From Paenibacillus physcomitrellae (lineage in GTDB: Bacteria; Bacillota; Bacilli; Paenibacillales; Paenibacillaceae): 64,000 bases of DNA. Location: NCBI RefSeq assembly GCF_002240225.1, contig NZ_CP022584.1:4480930-4544929 (forward strand), read 5' to 3'. The notes beneath the pieces were generated by a model. That model was not told the origin of the DNA and ran no database searches. It saw only the letters and a list, made by a program, of their open reading frames with translations. The position numbers and the translations under genes were made by a program. Below are positions 50,338 to 58,857 of the stretch, piece by piece; the stretch's first letter is position 1; each line of letters opens with the position of its first letter.

Positions 50338-51378
50338 ATGATGATGAAGGTGCTTAAAAGCACGAAGTGGGAGCTGCTCTTCTACTTCCTGCTTACGGGC
50401 GTATTGACGGCAGGAATTCTATATGCGGGAAATAGCACGGACTACATCGTTGTTTCTGACCCGAGAGTGTGGATTTATTATGTGGCTGGAATCGTGGTGT
50501 TCACCGTCGTAATTGGGTATATAGCAGGCCAGCGTATTCAGCGCCGGCTCGACTTGCTTCATTTAAGCATGCTGCAGGTGGCCAAAGGAAATTTATCGGT
50601 CCGGATTCCCGAGACAACGGATATGACCTTCGCCGGCATATACGGTGAATTTAACCGGATGACGGATGCGGTCGAGAAGAAGATGCATCTGCTGCAGGTT
50701 CTTGGGGAACAGGAAGTGACCAATAAGGAACAAGCCGCTGAGAAGGCGGTGCTGGAAGAACGGCGGCGGCTCGCCCGTGATCTGCACGACACGGTGAGCC
50801 AGCAGCTTTTTGCTGTTCATATGGCCGCTTCGTCTTTACCCAAGATTCTGGAAAACAGACCCGAGCAGGGCGGCAAAGTCATGGATCAGCTGATCCAAAT
50901 GTCCAATACAGCCCAGAAGCAAATGAGGGCGCTCATTGCGCAGCTTCGCCCCATGGAACTGGTCGATAAGTCTTTGTCGCAGGCGCTGGATCAATGGTTT
51001 CCGGATTACTGCCGTCAGAACGGGCTTAAAGGAATCATCGATCTGGATTTGAAGGGGCAGCTGTCAGAAGCGATTGAGCATCAGCTGTTTCTGATCATCC
51101 AGGAAGCTATGGCTAACATCGTCAAGCATTCGGGAGCCAAGCTGGTCAGTCTGGCGCTGCAGGAATCCAAACGGCAGGTGGTGCTCAGTGTGAGTGATGA
51201 CGGTCAAGGCTTTAGTTCCTCGGTGCAGAAGCAGGGCTCATATGGATTATCGACGATGCGGGAACGCGCGGAGAAGCTTGGAGGTACTGCCGAAATTATC
51301 AGCAAGCCGGGAGCGGGAACTACAGTCCGCATACATATTCCGAAGTTTGAGGATGTAAGGAAAGGGGAAGAATCATGA
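50338..51378 (+). CDS. liaS: LiaS-like sensor histidine kinase
   Basis: 346 residues: two membrane helices (about 12-32 and 46-66) with a very short extracellular loop, a HAMP-like region, a HisKA_3 domain with the phospho-accepting histidine in RRRLARDLHDTVSQQLF, and a HATPase with DDGQGF and YGLSTMRERAEKLGG. It is the NarL-class intramembrane-sensing kinase of the LiaFSR/VraSR type. Its stop overlaps the liaR start (ATGA). Confidence 0.94.
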   Translation: MMMKVLKSTKWELLFYFLLTGVLTAGILYAGNSTDYIVVSDPRVWIYYVAGIVVFTVVIGYIAGQRIQRRLDLLHLSMLQVAKGNLSVRIPETTDMTFAGIYGEFNRMTDAVEKKMHLLQVLGEQEVTNKEQAAEKAVLEERRRLARDLHDTVSQQLFAVHMAASSLPKILENRPEQGGKVMDQLIQMSNTAQKQMRALIAQLRPMELVDKSLSQALDQWFPDYCRQNGLKGIIDLDLKGQLSEAIEHQLFLIIQEAMANIVKHSGAKLVSLALQESKRQVVLSVSDDGQGFSSSVQKQGSYGLSTMRERAEKLGGTAEIISKPGAGTTVRIHIPKFEDVRKGEES

Positions 51379-52031
51379 GTAATGGACCAATTAAAGTGAT
51401 GATCGTGGATGATCATGATATGGTAAGAATGGGATTAAAAACATATCTATCTCTTGAACCCCAGTTTGAAGTGATGGCCGAGGCCTGCGACGGCCAGCAG
51501 GCAGTTAATAGGATAGACGAAATGCAGGCAGATCAAAGACCGCACATTATTCTGATGGATCTAATGATGCCGAACATGAACGGAGCAGAAGCAACCCGTC
51601 TTATTAATGCCCGCCATGAGGGGATTAAAATTATCATTTTGACCAGCTTTCTGGAAGATGATCTAGTCGTAGAAGCTATAGAAGCGGGCGCTGTAAGTTA
51701 TGTACTGAAGACGGTGTCGGCTGAAGAACTGATTTATGCGCTGCAGGGCGCTTATCGGGGCATGCCGGTTATGACGGGTGATGTAGCGCAGGCGCTGACA
51801 CGCGGAATCCGTCAGAAGACAGTTCAGGGCGATACAGCCGGTCTGACCGACCGGGAGAAAGAGGTGCTTCTGCTGATTGCGGAAGGTAAAAGCAATAAAG
51901 AGATCGGCGAGGAGCTGCATATCAGCATCAAGACGGTCAAAACCCATGTCAGCAATCTGCTGATGAAATGCGAACTGGAAGACCGTACACAGCTAGCGAT
52001 CTATGCCCACCGTCAGGGATGGGTATCCTGA
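51375..52031 (+). CDS. liaR: LiaR-like response regulator, NarL family
   Basis: 218 residues: a receiver domain with VMIVDDHDMVRMG, phosphorylated aspartate in IILMDLMMPNMNG and the lysine in YVLKTVSAEEL, then a LuxR/NarL helix-turn-helix (LTDREKEVLLLIAEGKSNKE to HISIKTVKTHVSNLL). Phosphorylation by LiaS should activate envelope-stress genes. Translational coupling to liaS by a 4-bp overlap. Last gene of the operon. Confidence 0.95.
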   Translation: MSNGPIKVMIVDDHDMVRMGLKTYLSLEPQFEVMAEACDGQQAVNRIDEMQADQRPHIILMDLMMPNMNGAEATRLINARHEGIKIIILTSFLEDDLVVEAIEAGAVSYVLKTVSAEELIYALQGAYRGMPVMTGDVAQALTRGIRQKTVQGDTAGLTDREKEVLLLIAEGKSNKEIGEELHISIKTVKTHVSNLLMKCELEDRTQLAIYAHRQGWVS

Positions 52032-52116
52032 GGATTCTATAGCGCGTGGTTTATGTTTTTTCGATTCCTGGAGGAACTTGCTGTTATTTAGGGATTTATC
52101 TTCTTTTTAATTGTTT

Positions 52117-52141
52117 TTAAGGTATGCTTAAGGTTTATAGT
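52117..52141 (+). promoter_or_regulatory. Direct-repeat operator and -10 upstream of the HtrA gene
   Basis: TTAAGG-TATGC-TTAAGG (52117-52133) is a perfect direct repeat with 11-bp phasing, the usual arrangement for OmpR-family response regulators. TATAGT (52136-52141) follows as a -10. An OmpR-type regulator is encoded two genes downstream, at 54025. Confidence 0.55.
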
Positions 52142-52202
52142 ACAAAATAAAAGCATCAAGAACATAACCCCTAACCAATCAGGGATGAGGAGGATATAAA
52201 CA

Positions 52203-53918
52203 ATGGACGAACAAAACAACAAATCTAACCAGGGTTTCGGTTTCGACAGTGATTCCGATCGTAACCATAAAGAAGAATTGAACAACAATAGCTCCAGCAA
52301 TTATGACAGAAGACCGGCCGACTCCAATACACCTTACTATTATTCTTATGGTCCATATCAATCTCAAGACCGCAGCCGTGAGGACCAAAGTGAGAATAAC
52401 GGAGGCGCTTACGACAGCTATGATCAAAGAAACCAAGACAACGTGGAGATTACTCCGCCGCAGCCGGTTCGCCCGATGCCAACGAATTATCCGACACGTT
52501 CGACCTTTGAAGGCGCATCAAATGGAGGCAATTCCGATTCCGGCAATCCGGGCGGACGAAATCAGCCGAATTGGCAGTACAGCAATAAGAAACCTAAATC
52601 ACCGATCAAATCGGTTGTAGCCGGCGTGCTGGCGGGTATGGTTCTGATGGGCGGAGCGATGTATTATGCCGATTCCGAGAATCTGTTCACCGGCGGCAAG
52701 CAGGCCTTATCCGCAGCACCTGCTGCAACAGCAGCTTCCAACGCCATTTCAGATTCGGCAGCTACAAACGTGAAGCTGCCGGTAGGTTCCGGCGGAGATG
52801 TGACCTCAGTTGTCAAACAGGCAGGACCGGCGGTTGTACAGATTGAAACACTGGTGAAATCAAATAGCAGTAGCGCAGGCAATTCATTTAATAACGATCC
52901 ATTCTTCAATTACTTCTTCGGAGATCCGTTCGGCGGAGGAGGCGGTAATGGAGGAAGCGGCGGCGGTAACGGCGGCGGAAGTGGCAGTGGCAGCAGCGGC
53001 GGAAACAGCAGCGGCACGGACGATGGGTTGGTCGCTTCCGGTTTGGGCTCCGGATTTTTCTTCGATAAATCGGGCTATATTCTCACGAACGAACACGTGG
53101 TACACGGTGCTGACGTTGTACAGGTGACGGTTCAGGGAACGACTAAACCCTATGAAGCCAAAGTGCTCGGCACAAGCTATGATCTTGACCTGGCTGTACT
53201 GAAGATCGATGGCGACGGCAACTTCCCTTCTATCTCTCTGGCGGACTCCACCAAGGAAGAGGTAGGAGAAAGCGTGGTAGCGATTGGTAACCCACAAGGC
53301 TTTGACCATACGGTTACTGCTGGGGTGCTTAGTGCAACAGGACGTGAAATCTCCATTGCCGGCGAGAACGGGGAGAAAGACCGCAAATACCAGAACCTGC
53401 TGCAAACGGATGCGTCTATTAACCCAGGTAACTCCGGTGGCCCGCTGCTGAACCTGAACGGTGAAGTTATCGGCATTAATGTGGCTGTAAGCTCGGATTC
53501 CCAAGGTATCGGTTTTGCGATTCCTACCAGCACGATTACGGAAGTGCTCGACAAGCTGAAAAACAACGAAGAAATTCCGGCCAAACCAGAGCCGTTTATC
53601 GGGGCAACTCTGCAAACTGTAACTCCGCAGGTTGCGAAGCAAATGGGAACGAACGTAACCGAAGGTTCGCTGGTTATGGAAGTACTGTTCAAATCGCCGG
53701 CTTATCAAGCGGATATGCGTCCATATGACATTATTACAGGTGCAGACGGCACCAATTACGATACAGCTGACGATCTGATTGCTTATATTCAGAAGAAAAA
53801 AGTCGGCGATAAAATTACGCTGAATATCGTTCGCGACGGCAAAAAGATCGACCTGCCGGTAACGATCGGCAACAAAAACGATTTCCAGACTTCTACGAGC
53901 AGCACAACTAATCCTTAA
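52203..53918 (+). CDS. htrA: HtrA/DegP-type membrane serine protease with PDZ domain
   Basis: 571 residues. A hydrophilic Asn/Gln/Ser-rich cytoplasmic region (1-130) precedes one membrane helix (VVAGVLAGMVLMGGAMYYA), so the protease faces outward. The trypsin-like domain has the triad His in LTNEHVVHG, Asp in YDLDLAVLKI and Ser in INPGNSGGPLLN; a C-terminal PDZ domain follows (about 455-545). An insert of about 30 residues made almost only of Gly, Ser and Asn lies before the protease core (about 240-275). It degrades misfolded exported proteins. GAGGAGG precedes the ATG. It is followed by a two-component system likely to control it. Confidence 0.94.
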   Translation: MDEQNNKSNQGFGFDSDSDRNHKEELNNNSSSNYDRRPADSNTPYYYSYGPYQSQDRSREDQSENNGGAYDSYDQRNQDNVEITPPQPVRPMPTNYPTRSTFEGASNGGNSDSGNPGGRNQPNWQYSNKKPKSPIKSVVAGVLAGMVLMGGAMYYADSENLFTGGKQALSAAPAATAASNAISDSAATNVKLPVGSGGDVTSVVKQAGPAVVQIETLVKSNSSSAGNSFNNDPFFNYFFGDPFGGGGGNGGSGGGNGGGSGSGSSGGNSSGTDDGLVASGLGSGFFFDKSGYILTNEHVVHGADVVQVTVQGTTKPYEAKVLGTSYDLDLAVLKIDGDGNFPSISLADSTKEEVGESVVAIGNPQGFDHTVTAGVLSATGREISIAGENGEKDRKYQNLLQTDASINPGNSGGPLLNLNGEVIGINVAVSSDSQGIGFAIPTSTITEVLDKLKNNEEIPAKPEPFIGATLQTVTPQVAKQMGTNVTEGSLVMEVLFKSPAYQADMRPYDIITGADGTNYDTADDLIAYIQKKKVGDKITLNIVRDGKKIDLPVTIGNKNDFQTSTSSTTNP

Positions 53919-53953
53919 TCTTGACGTGCAGCTGCAAGTCGGGCTTTAATGAG

Positions 53954-53985
53954 GAAGCGGCAGGGTTATTCTCCCTACCGCTTCT
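53954..53985 (+). terminator. Terminator-like hairpin after htrA
   Basis: GAAGCGG(C)AGGG and CCCT(A)CCGCTTC arms with a seven-base loop. The T tract is short, so read-through into the two-component genes is possible. Confidence 0.65.
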
Positions 53986-54024
53986 ATTCATATTCGGAAT
54001 ATGGTGTCATTGGGGGATGTTTAG

Positions 54025-54714
54025 GTGAGAAACGGCATTTTGGTTATTGATGATGATGAGAAAATTACTTCCATGCTGCGGCGTGGCTTAGCCTTTGAGG
54101 GTTATGACGTTTATACCGCTAACAACGGGCTTGAAGGCCTGAAGATGATGTTGTCCACGGATCCGGATTTAATCATCCTGGATGTCATGATGCCTCAGCT
54201 TGACGGGTTTGAGGTGTGCCGCAGACTGCGGGAGGGCGGGAGCACGGTGCCCATTCTAATGCTGACGGCCAAAGACGAGGTCGAGAATCGGGTTAAAGGG
54301 CTTGATACCGGCGCGGACGACTATTTGGTTAAACCTTTTGCTTTGGAAGAACTGCTGGCCCGTGTCCGCGCGCTGCTCAGACGCAAGGAGCCGGCAGGAG
54401 AAAGCGGAGGACAGCGGTTGATTTTTGAAGATATTATTATGGATTTGGATGCCAGGGAAGTCGTGCGTGCCGGTAACCGCCTGGAGCTGACGGCGAAGGA
54501 ATTTGATCTGCTTCACTTATTCATGCAGAATCCAAGGCGGCTGCTTACGCGTGACCTAATCATGGACAAAATCTGGGGATATGATTACAGCGGGGAATCC
54601 AATGTCCTCGAAGTATACATTGCCATGCTCCGTCAGAAGACGGAAGAGTATGGAGGGAAGCGGGTTATTCAGACCATTCGCGGAGCCGGATATATTCTGA
54701 GAGGAGACAACTAG
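54025..54714 (+). CDS. OmpR-family response regulator
   Basis: 229 residues: a receiver domain (ILVIDDDEKITSMLRRGL, phospho-aspartate in LIILDVMMPQLDGFEV, lysine in DDYLVKPFALEELLARV) and a winged helix C-terminal domain (RAGNRLELTAKEFDLLHLF to GAGYILRG). The start is GTG. It pairs with the kinase that begins 2 bp after its stop. MprA of actinobacteria, also next to an HtrA protease and its kinase, is the closest parallel in arrangement; CssR of Bacillus is the functional parallel. The TTAAGG repeat upstream of htrA is a plausible target. Confidence 0.93.
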   Translation: MRNGILVIDDDEKITSMLRRGLAFEGYDVYTANNGLEGLKMMLSTDPDLIILDVMMPQLDGFEVCRRLREGGSTVPILMLTAKDEVENRVKGLDTGADDYLVKPFALEELLARVRALLRRKEPAGESGGQRLIFEDIIMDLDAREVVRAGNRLELTAKEFDLLHLFMQNPRRLLTRDLIMDKIWGYDYSGESNVLEVYIAMLRQKTEEYGGKRVIQTIRGAGYILRGDN

Positions 54715-54716
54715 AA

Positions 54717-56192
54717 ATGTCTATCAGGCTCAGACTTACAGCCTGGTATACAGGCATTTTGGCGGTTACGCTCCTGGTGTTCTGCGCTTCGATTTACGGC
54801 ATCGTCCGCTATAATATCTTTACGGAAGTGAAGAACAAAATTCTCGACCAGGCCAACCCGACTCTCGCTTCGCTTAACGTGACCACCATTCAGGGGTTTG
54901 ACCTTACTCCGGATATTTCACAGCGGATTCGGCTTGAGGATTCACAAATTTTTTGGCAGACCCACAGTTATATTTCAGGCTTAACTCAGGTTTCGACAGG
55001 ACTGAAGAACCGGGCGATGCAGTTTCCGGTCCCTGATCTAGGGACGCTTGGAAGCAATCCGAAAGCGCATTTTGAGAATGTGACGGTCGGGGGGAACTTT
55101 TACAGCGTACTGATCGTCCCCATCACGGCGACTGTTAACGGTCAAGCAGGCGTTATCGGCCTTGTTCAGCTTGCCGCTAATACGGCTGCCGAGAACCGGA
55201 TCATGGATCAGCTTTGGCATGTGCTGTTGATCGGCTCCATCATTACGATTGTTGTGGCCTCCACCTTCGGGTTATTCCTGGCCCGTACCTCTATGAGACC
55301 GATCGGTAAGGTGATTGATGCCGCTAACCAGATTCAGACCGGCAATGACCTTAGTGTGCGGATCGACTATGATGGGCCGCAGGATGAGATCGGCCGGTTA
55401 ATTGGTACGGTCAATCGAATGCTTGAACGAACGGAGACCTTCTATAACGAGCTGGACCAAGCCTATGGGGCGCAGCGGCGGTTTGTATCGGATGCTTCGC
55501 ATGAGCTGCGTACGCCGCTGACGACGATCCGTGGAAATGTCGATCTTCTGAAGAAGGTTTGGACGCAGGAGGACGGGGCTGGGGGCAAGCTCAGCCAGGT
55601 GGATTTGCACCAAATGTCTGTCGAGGCTGTCAGCGATATTGCGGATGAAGCCAGCCGGATGAGCCGCCTGGTTAATGACATGCTGTCGCTTGCCCGGGCA
55701 GATGCAGGGCAGACTATTGAGAAGACAGCGGTGGAAATGGAGCCGCTCGTCACCGAAGTGATCCGCCGTGCCCAGTTTTTGCCGCGCAAAGCGGAGTGGC
55801 TTCAGGGCGATCTCAGCGCGCTTGAAGGAGCGGTGGTGGAAGGCGATCGCGATTATTTGCAGCAGATGCTGTTTATTTTTATTGAAAATGCCTTTAAATA
55901 CACGCCTTCCGGCAAAGTGGTTATTGATACGCTGAAAAACGACGGGCAGCTCGGCATTCGTATTGCCGATACCGGGATCGGGATGGAGCGCTCAGAGGTG
56001 GAGCATATCTTCGACCGCTTCTACCGGGCCGACCAGTCGCGCGGCGTAACGCCTGGAACAGGGCTTGGCTTGTCCATCGGCAAATGGATTATCGATGAGC
56101 ACCGCGGCTCTGTAGAAGTCTTTACTCGAAAAGGAGAAGGTACCACTTTCCTCATTTGGCTTCCAGCCGCCTTTAACGCTGCCAAAGAATAA
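54717..56192 (+). CDS. Sensor histidine kinase with HAMP domain
   Basis: 491 residues: membrane helices at about 8-30 and 160-182 flank an extracytoplasmic sensor of about 130 residues. HAMP follows (about 185-240), then HisKA with FVSDASHELRTPLTTIRGNV and HATPase with the asparagine in IFIENAFKYTPSG, DTGIGM, FDRFYRADQSRG and GTGLGLSIGKW. It is a MprB/CssS-type kinase, likely sensing envelope or secretion stress in view of the neighbouring HtrA protease; this is inference. AGGAGACAACTAGAA precedes the ATG. Confidence 0.93.
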   Translation: MSIRLRLTAWYTGILAVTLLVFCASIYGIVRYNIFTEVKNKILDQANPTLASLNVTTIQGFDLTPDISQRIRLEDSQIFWQTHSYISGLTQVSTGLKNRAMQFPVPDLGTLGSNPKAHFENVTVGGNFYSVLIVPITATVNGQAGVIGLVQLAANTAAENRIMDQLWHVLLIGSIITIVVASTFGLFLARTSMRPIGKVIDAANQIQTGNDLSVRIDYDGPQDEIGRLIGTVNRMLERTETFYNELDQAYGAQRRFVSDASHELRTPLTTIRGNVDLLKKVWTQEDGAGGKLSQVDLHQMSVEAVSDIADEASRMSRLVNDMLSLARADAGQTIEKTAVEMEPLVTEVIRRAQFLPRKAEWLQGDLSALEGAVVEGDRDYLQQMLFIFIENAFKYTPSGKVVIDTLKNDGQLGIRIADTGIGMERSEVEHIFDRFYRADQSRGVTPGTGLGLSIGKWIIDEHRGSVEVFTRKGEGTTFLIWLPAAFNAAKE

Positions 56193-56232
56193 GGTATAAT
56201 GGGGTTGAAGTAGGAAAGGCGGGTTAATTGCC

Positions 56233-57195
56233 ATGGAAATTGTAAAAATATCGCCGCGCGGATACTGCTACGGGGTTGTTGACGCAATGGTGCTGGCGCG
56301 CCAGGCTGCCAAAAACCTCGATCTCCCGCGGCCCATCTATATATTAGGCATGATTGTGCACAACAGTCATGTTACCCAGTCATTTGAAGACGAAGGTATC
56401 ATTACGCTGGACGGAGCCAATCGTCTGGATATTCTGGATCAGGTGGATCAGGGAACTGTCATTTTTACGGCCCACGGGGTTTCGCCTGAGGTTCGCCGCA
56501 GAGCACGTGAGAAAGGGCTGACCACGGTTGACGCCACCTGCCCGGATGTTACCAAAACGCATGTCCTGATCGAGGAGAAGGCTGCGGAAGGTTTTGAAAT
56601 TATTTATATCGGGAAGAAAGGCCATCCAGAACCGGAAGGGGCTTTAGGCGTTGCGCCCGGGAAGGTCCATTTGATTGAGAAAGAAGAGGAGATCGAGCAG
56701 CTGAATATTCAGGCTGACAAGATTCTCATCACGAATCAAACCACGATGAGCCAATGGGACATCAAATATGTCATGAAGAAGCTGCTCGAGAAGTTTCCCG
56801 GGGCAGAAGTGCATAATGAGATTTGCCTCGCCACACAGGTACGTCAGGAAGCGGTTGCAGAGCAGGCCGGGCAAGCTGAACTTGTCATCGTGGTCGGCGA
56901 CCCCCGCAGCAACAATTCCAACCGTTTGGCCCAGGTATCCGAAGAGATCGCCGGTGTTAAGGCTTACCGGATTGCCGATCTTTCGGAGCTCAAACGGGAA
57001 TGGCTGATTGGCAAGAAACGGGTGGCTGTAACCTCAGGAGCTTCGACACCAACGCCGATCACCAAGGAGGTTATTTCTTACCTGGAGCAATATGAGGATG
57101 ATAAACCGGAAACCTGGCCGCTGGTAAGAACGGTTAATATGAAAAAGCTGCTGCCTCCGGTAAAAGCCAAAGCTTCCTCAGCTTCTGAATCGTAA
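56233..57195 (+). CDS. ispH: 4-hydroxy-3-methylbut-2-enyl diphosphate reductase
   Basis: 320 residues, the last step of the MEP isoprenoid pathway. The three cysteines that bind the iron-sulfur cluster are in [21 protein letters not shown] and [11 protein letters not shown]; the HNSHV and [15 protein letters not shown] blocks are also typical. The product feeds prenyl chains, including the menaquinone side chain. GAAAGGCGGG precedes the ATG. A terminator follows. Confidence 0.97.
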   Translation: MEIVKISPRGYCYGVVDAMVLARQAAKNLDLPRPIYILGMIVHNSHVTQSFEDEGIITLDGANRLDILDQVDQGTVIFTAHGVSPEVRRRAREKGLTTVDATCPDVTKTHVLIEEKAAEGFEIIYIGKKGHPEPEGALGVAPGKVHLIEKEEEIEQLNIQADKILITNQTTMSQWDIKYVMKKLLEKFPGAEVHNEICLATQVRQEAVAEQAGQAELVIVVGDPRSNNSNRLAQVSEEIAGVKAYRIADLSELKREWLIGKKRVAVTSGASTPTPITKEVISYLEQYEDDKPETWPLVRTVNMKKLLPPVKAKASSASES

Positions 57196-57228
57196 TCTTG
57201 TCCTGAAGCTTATTTGATAATGAACAGG

Positions 57229-57252
57229 AACCCGCCGCTGGCGGGTTTTTTC
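57229..57252 (+). terminator. Terminator of ispH
   Basis: AACCCGCC and GGCGGGTT arms with a three-base loop and six T residues. Confidence 0.92.
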
Positions 57253-57539
57253 TATTTATATAGAGCGCTTACAATGCAAATATGTTCTATGCATAGAAAA
57301 GGGACTTAGAGACGGGGGACAAATCCAGGAAATAAATAAGCTGCTGAGCAGGCTTCTTTTTGGCTTGGATAAAGAAATGATCTTGACGAAGAGGGTTTCC
57401 TCGGTTATATTTACTTTAGTGATTAAAAGCTTAAAAGCTAACAAGCGTTTAAGTGTGAAAGAACAAGTCGGAGGATTGTGTGAGGCTATTTATATAGAGG
57501 GCCTATTACTTAAATATAAGAGAGAGAGGAAGTGCAGGA
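57253..57539 (+). promoter_or_regulatory. Leader and promoter region of the DAHP synthase gene
   Basis: A good SigA promoter, TTGACG (57383-57388), 17 bp, TATATT (57406-57411), leaves about 120 nt of untranslated leader before the coding start at 57540. A weak hairpin with a T tract lies at 57338-57362, before the promoter. No T-box or TRAP-type repeat is recognised. The remaining sequence shows nothing clear. Confidence 0.55.
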
Positions 57540-58583
57540 ATGATCGTTATTACTTCAGCACATACACCGGAAGAACGAGTCATGGAAATCGTGGAATTCA
57601 TAAAGAAAGAGGGCATTCAAACCCATGTGTCCCAAGGTAATGACCGTACGATCATCGGTTTGATTGGCCGGATCGAGCCAACGCTGGCTGAGCATTTAAG
57701 ACAAATGAAAGATGTGGAGAATGTGGTGAAGATTACGAAGTCCTACAAGCTTGCAAGCCGTGATTTCCATCCGGAGGATACGATTATTCAAGTCGGCGAT
57801 GTGAAGATTGGCGGCAAGGAACTGGTTATTATGGGCGGTCCATGTGCGGTTGAATCGGCCTCGCAGATCGACGAAATTGCGGCGCTCGTCAAAGCAGCAG
57901 GGGCTCAAGTGCTTCGCGGCGGTGCTTTCAAGCCCCGTACAGGTCCATACAGCTTCCAAGGCGTTGGGGTAGAGGGTTTGGTTATGATGGCCGAAGCCGG
58001 GAAGAAGCATGGTCTCCTGACGATCACAGAGGTTATGACGCCGGAGTACGTGGACATTTGCGCGGAATATGCAGATATTCTGCAGGTGGGCACCCGGAAC
58101 ATGCAAAACTTTGATTTGCTTCGTAAGCTCGGGGAATGCGGCAAACCGGTTCTGCTCAAAAGAGGCTTCAGCGCCACTTATGACGAGCTGCTTAATGCGG
58201 CTGAATACATTTTGGCGGGCGGAAACCCTAATGTGATGTTATGCGAACGCGGGATCCGTACTTTTGAAACCTACACCCGGAATACGCTTGATTTAGCAGC
58301 GATTCCGTCCCTGAAGCAGCTCAGCCATCTGCCTGTGATTTCGGACCCAAGTCACGGCACCGGGCGCCGCGAGCTGGTTGAGCCGATGTCCAAAGCCTCC
58401 GTTGCCGCAGGCGCAGACGGCTTGATTGTTGAGATGCATACCGATCCGGACAATTCGATGACCGGTGACGGCGTGCAGTCTCTGTTCCCGGATCAATTTG
58501 CAGCCCTGCTCCAGGACTTGGGCAAGCTGGCCCCGCTTGTAGGCCGAAGCTTTCGGGTGCCGGATCTGGCAGCAGTAAATTAA
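57540..58583 (+). CDS. aroF: 3-deoxy-7-phosphoheptulonate synthase with N-terminal regulatory domain
   Basis: 347 residues. It condenses phosphoenolpyruvate and erythrose 4-phosphate to begin the shikimate pathway. Residues 1-70 form the ferredoxin-like regulatory domain of type I-beta enzymes (for example Thermotoga), which responds to Tyr/Phe. The barrel has MGGPCAVES, GGAFKPRTGPYSFQG, QVGTRNMQNFDLL, LLKRGF and ISDPSHGTGRR with the metal ligands. GTGCAGGA precedes the ATG. The gene is alone, with its own promoter and terminator. In Bacillus the gene is aroA. Confidence 0.95.
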   Translation: MIVITSAHTPEERVMEIVEFIKKEGIQTHVSQGNDRTIIGLIGRIEPTLAEHLRQMKDVENVVKITKSYKLASRDFHPEDTIIQVGDVKIGGKELVIMGGPCAVESASQIDEIAALVKAAGAQVLRGGAFKPRTGPYSFQGVGVEGLVMMAEAGKKHGLLTITEVMTPEYVDICAEYADILQVGTRNMQNFDLLRKLGECGKPVLLKRGFSATYDELLNAAEYILAGGNPNVMLCERGIRTFETYTRNTLDLAAIPSLKQLSHLPVISDPSHGTGRRELVEPMSKASVAAGADGLIVEMHTDPDNSMTGDGVQSLFPDQFAALLQDLGKLAPLVGRSFRVPDLAAVN

Positions 58584-58647
58584 ACACGTCCGTAGGAATG
58601 ACCGTTTTCTGGATGTAAAGGATCAGGATAACAAGGTGTTCTTCCAC

Positions 58648-58680
58648 AGCCCTTCGGCTTGCCGAAGGGCTATTAAATTT
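58648..58680 (+). terminator. Terminator of aroF
   Basis: AGCCCTTCGGC and GCCGAAGGGCT form a perfect 11-bp stem with a two-base gap; the tail ATTAAATTTT is moderately T-rich. Confidence 0.8.
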
Positions 58681-58704
58681 TGTGCTTTACAGCAGTGGGG
58701 TAAA

Positions 58705-58743
58705 TGTGATAATACCTGACATAATCATCGAAAATACCTTACA
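58705..58743 (+). promoter_or_regulatory. GlnR/TnrA-like operators upstream of glnA
   Basis: TGTGA-N7-TGACA (58705-58721) fits the GlnR/TnrA consensus TGTNAN7TNACA fully. The 3' half recurs as AATACCTTACATA 22 bp later, giving a second weaker site ending at 58743. Both precede the promoter at 58750, so either activation or repression by nitrogen status is possible. Confidence 0.6.
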
Positions 58744-58749
58744 TAGCTA

Positions 58750-58779
58750 TTGACGGCTAACCTGTTTGAGATTTATAAT
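58750..58779 (+). promoter_or_regulatory. SigA promoter of glnA
   Basis: TTGACG (58750-58755), 18 bp, TATAAT (58774-58779), 79 bp before the coding start. Confidence 0.75.
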
Positions 58780-58857
58780 GACGACAACAAAAATAAATAA
58801 AAATGAACGTTAATCGTTGGTTCGCGCTTTAATGTTCGTGATTGGGAGGAAAAAAGG

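Noticed and set aside
57365..57640. A 91-codon plus-strand frame overlapping the start of aroF
   Set aside because: Most of it is another frame of aroF or leader; the GGAGG at about 57473 lies too near the possible TTG start.
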